A DNA stretch of 10,382 nt from Candidatus Hydrogenedentota bacterium (GTDB lineage: Bacteria > Hydrogenedentota > Hydrogenedentia > Hydrogenedentales > SLHB01). The DNA is taken from NCBI GenBank assembly GCA_003557825.1, contig PWNM01000114.1:1-10382 (forward strand). Direction: 5' to 3'. The notes beneath the pieces are model-generated. The model searched no databases, was not told where the DNA came from, and saw nothing but the letters and a program-made list of their open reading frames with translations. Position numbers and translations under genes: made by a program. Positions 7,430 through 10,382 of this stretch are shown piece by piece; the stretch's first letter is position 1; each line of letters opens with the position of its first letter.

Positions 7430-8100
7430 AATACCCTCCGGGCATAGTCCACAATGGCAGCCACCACCTCCTCAAGCGTCATAGCAGTGGTATCGATCCG
7501 GATGGCGTCCTCAGCTTGTCGAAGGGGGGAGGTGGCGCGTCTCTGGCTTTGCTCGTCACGTTCCCGAATCTCCAGGGCGAGCTGAGTCTCATCGACTTCG
7601 ACGCCTTTTGCCCGCATCTCCGCGGCGCGACGGCGGGTCCGCTCCTCAAGGGAGGCATCGAGATAGACCTTGCACGGCGTGTTCGGAAACACCACGGTGC
7701 CCATGTCGCGGCCTTCGGCCACCGTGGGTCGGCGCGCGCCAAATTCTTGTTGCAGTCGAACCAGTTGCTCGCGAACTCGAGGGTTCTGGTCGATTTTATA
7801 TATGAGGCGCGTCACTTCCGGAGTTCGAATCGCCTCGCTCACATCCTCGCCATCTACCGTCACCCGGGTTACGCCGTCGGGGGTCGAGATATCCAGATCC
7901 ATCTCCCTTGTAGATGCCGCCACGGCCTCCGCATCGTCGAGATCAATGCCCTTGCGCATGGCCCGCCATGTCGCCGCGCGGTACATGGCTCCCGTGTCCA
8001 AAAACGCAAAGTCCAGGGCTTTCGCCACACGACGGGCCACGGTGCTTTTGCCCGCCCCCGCGGGACCGTCAATGGCCACGATCTGCCGGTTATTATTCAT
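7426..8100 (-). CDS. cmk: Cytidylate kinase
   Basis: The 224-residue protein phosphorylates CMP and dCMP with ATP in the cytoplasm, feeding pyrimidine nucleotide pools. The P-loop is DGPAGAGKST (11-20). LDTGAMYRA (34-42) is the CMP-binding segment. IRTPEVT (91-97) and NPRVREQL (106-113) form part of the NMP-binding insert typical of bacterial Cmk. EGRDMGTVVFP (129-139) and RDEQSQRRATSPLRQAEDA (181-199) carry the conserved Arg and Asp residues that line the nucleotide sites. IDTTAM (202-207) is the usual C-terminal signature. The conserved EGRDIG motif has Met in place of Ile, which should be harmless. The ATG is preceded by GAGAAGG with an 8-base spacer. Its stop overlaps the recJ start by 4 bases. 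cmk is often found next to aroA, ispH or rpsA; here it lies between a DUF342-like gene and recJ. Confidence 0.97.
   Translation of the reverse strand: MNNNRQIVAIDGPAGAGKSTVARRVAKALDFAFLDTGAMYRAATWRAMRKGIDLDDAEAVAASTREMDLDISTPDGVTRVTVDGEDVSEAIRTPEVTRLIYKIDQNPRVREQLVRLQQEFGARRPTVAEGRDMGTVVFPNTPCKVYLDASLEERTRRRAAEMRAKGVEVDETQLALEIRERDEQSQRRATSPLRQAEDAIRIDTTAMTLEEVVAAIVDYARRVL
7434..7439 (-). promoter_or_regulatory. Ribosome binding site of recJ
   Basis: Read on the minus strand this is GGAGGG, 4 bases before the GTG start at 7429-7427 and inside the last codons of cmk. It supports the GTG start, for which no ATG is available at the equivalent position. Confidence 0.75.
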
Positions 8101-8181
8101 GTCAGTCGCCTTCTCAAGGTGTCGTTATCGGGTAGGAAAAACGGGCGTTGCTGATTGCTCCGTCGGTGATCGTAGCACGCC
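8101..8181. other. Gap between the DUF342-like gene and cmk
   Basis: This is the widest gap in the minus-strand block at 81 bases. Apart from the cmk ribosome binding site I see no strong promoter match and no stable hairpin with a T-run. Read-through from the upstream gene is therefore the simplest reading, although a weak internal promoter cannot be excluded. Confidence 0.45.
8109..8115 (-). promoter_or_regulatory. Ribosome binding site of cmk
   Basis: GAGAAGG on the minus strand, 8 bases before the ATG at 8100-8098. Confidence 0.65.
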
Positions 8182-10197
8182 TTAGTCCCGCGCCACAATC
8201 GAGCCATCCGGTGTTCGGACGAAGGTTTGAACGGTTTCTTCGGACACCGCAGGAAGGTGGAAGGCAGCCGAAGGCGGGTTGGGCTGGGCCAAAAAAATCG
8301 GATCGGCGTAGATGGGAGTACGTGCAGCAAAGGTACCCGATATCTGTGCGGGGTTTTCCTGCGTGGCTTCTCGAAGGGCCATGAGCGCCGGCTCATTGGA
8401 TCCGATTCGTTTCAGCGTCGTTTGTAGTTCATACCGGGCCGTGTGGGTTGCTTCTTCGGTTTCTGTGAGCCGAAGCCGTAGTCCTTCCATCATATCAATC
8501 GAACGCAACACAAACTCCGAACGGATCCTGGTGGCCAGAAGTCCCTTGGCATGCTGGTCCTGGAGGGCCTCGATAAGTTGGGTCACCAACTTGGCCCGGG
8601 GCTGATTGGCCGCTTTTTCGGTCAAAATGTTGTCTGCGGCCCGTTCCAGTTCGGCCTGTTCCCTTTGAATCTGCACCTGAAGCTCGGCCATCATAGCGTC
8701 GTATTCAAGACGCTGCTTTCGCGCTTGAAACAGGGCCGACGCAATGCGGTGATTGTCGCCTCCGTTGTTTTCGACATCCTGAGCCAACTCGATAGCGGAC
8801 TCGATGGCCGTTCGAAGGTCATCGTCTATTGCGGGGAGATCGAGGCAGAATGTAAGCTCCCTGCGGACGGTCTTGAAATACCCCCCCGAAAGACGGTTCA
8901 GCCGTTCGGGCTCAACCTGTCCGGTGTAGTAGAGGGCATCGAGGTATTCCTCCGCGAGGTATGCCAACGCCGACATGGCTTCCGTCAACCGCCTGAGCAC
9001 GTTTCGCCGTCGTTGAGCTGCTTGAACGGCCAACAGCCGGGGCTGGTGGTTGTCCGAGCAGTAGAGGTAGTACAAAATGTTGCCCGCATGTTCGTCCATT
9101 TCCGCATACAGGCGTTCCACGAAGGCCTGAAGAGAGGCCAATCGCCGTTGCAGCCCCCGGGCCATCAAGACGTCGCGGGCCACATCCGCCGGCAGTTTTT
9201 CGCCGTAATCGGCATAGGACAGCTTGCGACGCAGCACGATCCGGCTTTCGTTATCCAAACGTTGGGTAATGGGGCCGGTGGTAATCGTACCGCAGCTATG
9301 CAGCACACATCCTTGCACCGAGCCCTTGATGTGGATGGTTGGCGCGATATACTCGCCCAACACGGCGTCCCCCCCAATGCGGATGGTGTTTCCGGCGAAA
9401 ACCTGCTTCGGGTTCAATGCCTGTCGGCAGTAGATGCTGCCTTGTTTGGAGATGACATGGGCGTTGTCGATGATTTTTCGGGAACGGATATCTCCCTCGC
9501 GGACCACGGCCATTCCGCCGATGTTCTCGTGGACCTCGATGTGCTTCGCTGCGGCGACCCGGCCCAGTAGAAAACCCTGAACGCAGCAGGATCCCGCTTC
9601 GGAGACTACCGCGGTTTTCTCCGGAACATAGTCCAACACCTTAACGTGACCTCGGTACCGCAAGACGGGCTCCGTAAAAGGCAGATGGATACCCGCAAAA
9701 TGCTGGATGGTGCGTGGCGGAGACTTGGCGATGTCTTTTGATGTCAGGAACCGTATTCGGGCGCCGATGGTAGGCAAGGCCGGAGCCGGTTCGAGGGAGT
9801 TAAGTCGCCCTTTCACAGCCAATATAGCAGGTCGCAGTAACGGAACAATCCTGTGTCCAATCCCCGGGTCGGCTGCGGTAGAGGCAAACTCGTAGACCTT
9901 GAATAGAAAGGCCGCCTCATCCCATTGCACCGTATCGATACTGCCGGAGGCGAGGCCTTCGACCATGTCGCGCAGGAACCATTGGGTGCGCATGCCCTCG
10001 GTTTCCGGTTTGGGGCGTTCCGTTCGGGCGAGCCATGCTTCGATGGCCTCGGGAATGCTCGCCCATTCCGCCATCCGTGCCGATTCATGCTTGTGCCCCT
10101 CATAGCACAGGGCGGCAATGGCGATATCTTGAAGCGGTAGGGCGGTAGCTTCCTCCGGGGTCAGTCTGGCGACATAATCTGTGAGACGTCTGGGCAT
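8182..10197 (-). CDS. DUF342/FapA-like beta-repeat and coiled-coil protein
   Basis: From the ATG at 10197 this encodes 671 residues. Residues 1-150 are mainly helical and I do not recognise them. About 182-310 is a run of short beta-strand repeats with regularly spaced Gly and hydrophobic residues (GHVKVLDYV, GRVAAAKHIEVHENIGG, VVREGDIRSRKIIDNAHVIS, GSIYCRQA, VFAGNTIRIGGDAVLGEYI, IHIKGSVQGCVLHSCGTI). This resembles the right-handed beta-helix of DUF342/FapA proteins and the bactofilin-type polymer fold. From about 340 to 610 the protein is strongly helical, with likely coiled coils at 490-530 and 565-600. The tail (615-671) is Pro-rich and probably disordered. There is no signal peptide or membrane helix, so it is likely cytoplasmic. 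Function is unknown; FapA-like proteins have been linked to polar localisation and surface traits, but nothing here proves that role. A longer reading from TTG at 10239 would overlap mtnA by 38 bases. The ATG lies 4 bases after the mtnA stop and is preferred, although it lacks a clear ribosome binding site. Confidence 0.6.
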   Translation of the reverse strand: MPRRLTDYVARLTPEEATALPLQDIAIAALCYEGHKHESARMAEWASIPEAIEAWLARTERPKPETEGMRTQWFLRDMVEGLASGSIDTVQWDEAAFLFKVYEFASTAADPGIGHRIVPLLRPAILAVKGRLNSLEPAPALPTIGARIRFLTSKDIAKSPPRTIQHFAGIHLPFTEPVLRYRGHVKVLDYVPEKTAVVSEAGSCCVQGFLLGRVAAAKHIEVHENIGGMAVVREGDIRSRKIIDNAHVISKQGSIYCRQALNPKQVFAGNTIRIGGDAVLGEYIAPTIHIKGSVQGCVLHSCGTITTGPITQRLDNESRIVLRRKLSYADYGEKLPADVARDVLMARGLQRRLASLQAFVERLYAEMDEHAGNILYYLYCSDNHQPRLLAVQAAQRRRNVLRRLTEAMSALAYLAEEYLDALYYTGQVEPERLNRLSGGYFKTVRRELTFCLDLPAIDDDLRTAIESAIELAQDVENNGGDNHRIASALFQARKQRLEYDAMMAELQVQIQREQAELERAADNILTEKAANQPRAKLVTQLIEALQDQHAKGLLATRIRSEFVLRSIDMMEGLRLRLTETEEATHTARYELQTTLKRIGSNEPALMALREATQENPAQISGTFAARTPIYADPIFLAQPNPPSAAFHLPAVSEETVQTFVRTPDGSIVARD

Positions 10198-10201
10198 TGG
10201 G

Positions 10202-10382
10202 CTAGACGGTCGAGGCCGGCGCTGCCAGGGCTTCTGCAATGGCCTCGGGGTAGGGCGGGCGCAGAATGCCCCGTTCCGTAATCAGGCCCTCAATGAACTC
10301 TGCCGGCGTCACATCAAAAGCGGGATTGTACGCCTTGACGCCATCGGGCGCGGTTTGTTGTCCAAAACCATGGGTAATCTCA
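10202..10382 (-). CDS. mtnA: Methylthioribose-1-phosphate isomerase, C-terminal part (cut by the window edge)
   Basis: Reading the minus strand from 10381, an open frame of 59 codons ends at TAG (10204-10202). It contains ITHGFGQQTAPDGVKAYNPA followed directly by FDVTPAEFIEGLITERGILR. The NPAFDVTP...ITERG block is the conserved C-terminus of MtnA, the methionine-salvage enzyme that converts methylthioribose-1-phosphate to methylthioribulose-1-phosphate. The catalytic Cys and Asp lie in the missing upstream part. The related ribose-1,5-bisphosphate isomerases and eIF2B subunits share NPxFDxTP, but APDGVxxYNPAFD and the LRPPY ending favour bacterial MtnA. The frame runs open to the edge with no start. 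It is the first visible gene of the minus-strand block and ends 4 bases before the DUF342-like gene. Confidence 0.87.
   Translation of the reverse strand, partial: EITHGFGQQTAPDGVKAYNPAFDVTPAEFIEGLITERGILRPPYPEAIAEALAAPASTV

Noticed and set aside
7509..7528. A stretch resembling the dispersed bacterial repeat core CTTCGACAAGCT (minus strand)
   Set aside because: It encodes the conserved Cmk segment SPLRQAEDA in frame, occurs once in the window and has no flanking palindrome. Codon choice in a conserved motif explains it.
8125..8160. A possible terminator upstream of cmk (AACGCCCGTTTTT on the minus strand)
   Set aside because: The only pairing is a 4-base stem with a 2-base loop, too small to form a stable hairpin, so it was not called.
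8551..9570. A 339-codon open frame on the + strand opposite the DUF342-like gene
   Set aside because: It is fully antisense to a gene with recognisable repeats and coiled coils. Its translation shows no family motif and it has no convincing ribosome binding site. Long antisense frames are expected in GC-rich coding DNA.
1..10382. Search for CRISPR arrays, insertion sequences, phage genes, toxin-antitoxin pairs, tRNAs and defence systems
   Set aside because: No regularly spaced repeats, terminal inverted repeats, transposase or integrase motifs, or tRNA-like cloverleaf were seen. The genes are ordinary chromosomal families.

Overview
The window carries six complete or nearly complete protein genes and one gene cut off by the right edge. 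They form two convergent blocks of chromosomal, mostly housekeeping character. I see no tRNA, rRNA, CRISPR array, insertion sequence, integrase or phage gene. Codon use and base composition look broadly even. The gene content (a UPF0182 membrane protein, a polytopic spermidine-synthase-like protein with a TPR tail, a DUF342/FapA-like protein, Cmk, RecJ, MtnA) indicates a free-living bacterium with a moderately GC-rich genome. It does not fix the phylum. An uncultured lineage (Hydrogenedentota, PVC-like or deltaproteobacterial) would fit, but this is a guess.

Left block, + strand (3-5700). First is a membrane protein that joins a seven-helix N-terminal region to a spermidine-synthase-like Rossmann domain and a C-terminal TPR region. 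Its last 14 bases overlap the start of a small SpoU/TrmH-family RNA 2'-O-methyltransferase gene, so the two are probably co-transcribed. A 210-base gap with a plausible sigma-70-type promoter follows, then a 906-residue UPF0182 protein with seven membrane helices and a large, probably extracytoplasmic domain.

Right block, - strand (10382 down to 5720). In transcription order these are the last 59 codons of mtnA (methylthioribose-1-phosphate isomerase), a 671-residue DUF342/FapA-like beta-repeat plus coiled-coil protein, cmk (cytidylate kinase) and recJ (single-strand DNA exonuclease). mtnA and the DUF342-like gene are 4 bases apart. cmk and recJ overlap by 4 bases (GTGA). The gap before cmk is 81 bases. 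The block therefore looks like one operon whose promoter lies beyond the right edge. The two blocks meet tail to tail with only 19 bases between stop codons and no visible terminator.

Nothing here amounts to a clearly new defence or metabolic system. The parts that merit a second look are the substituted active-site motif of the spermidine-synthase-like protein, the DUF342-like protein embedded in a nucleotide/DNA-repair operon, and the uncharacterised UPF0182 protein with its own leader.
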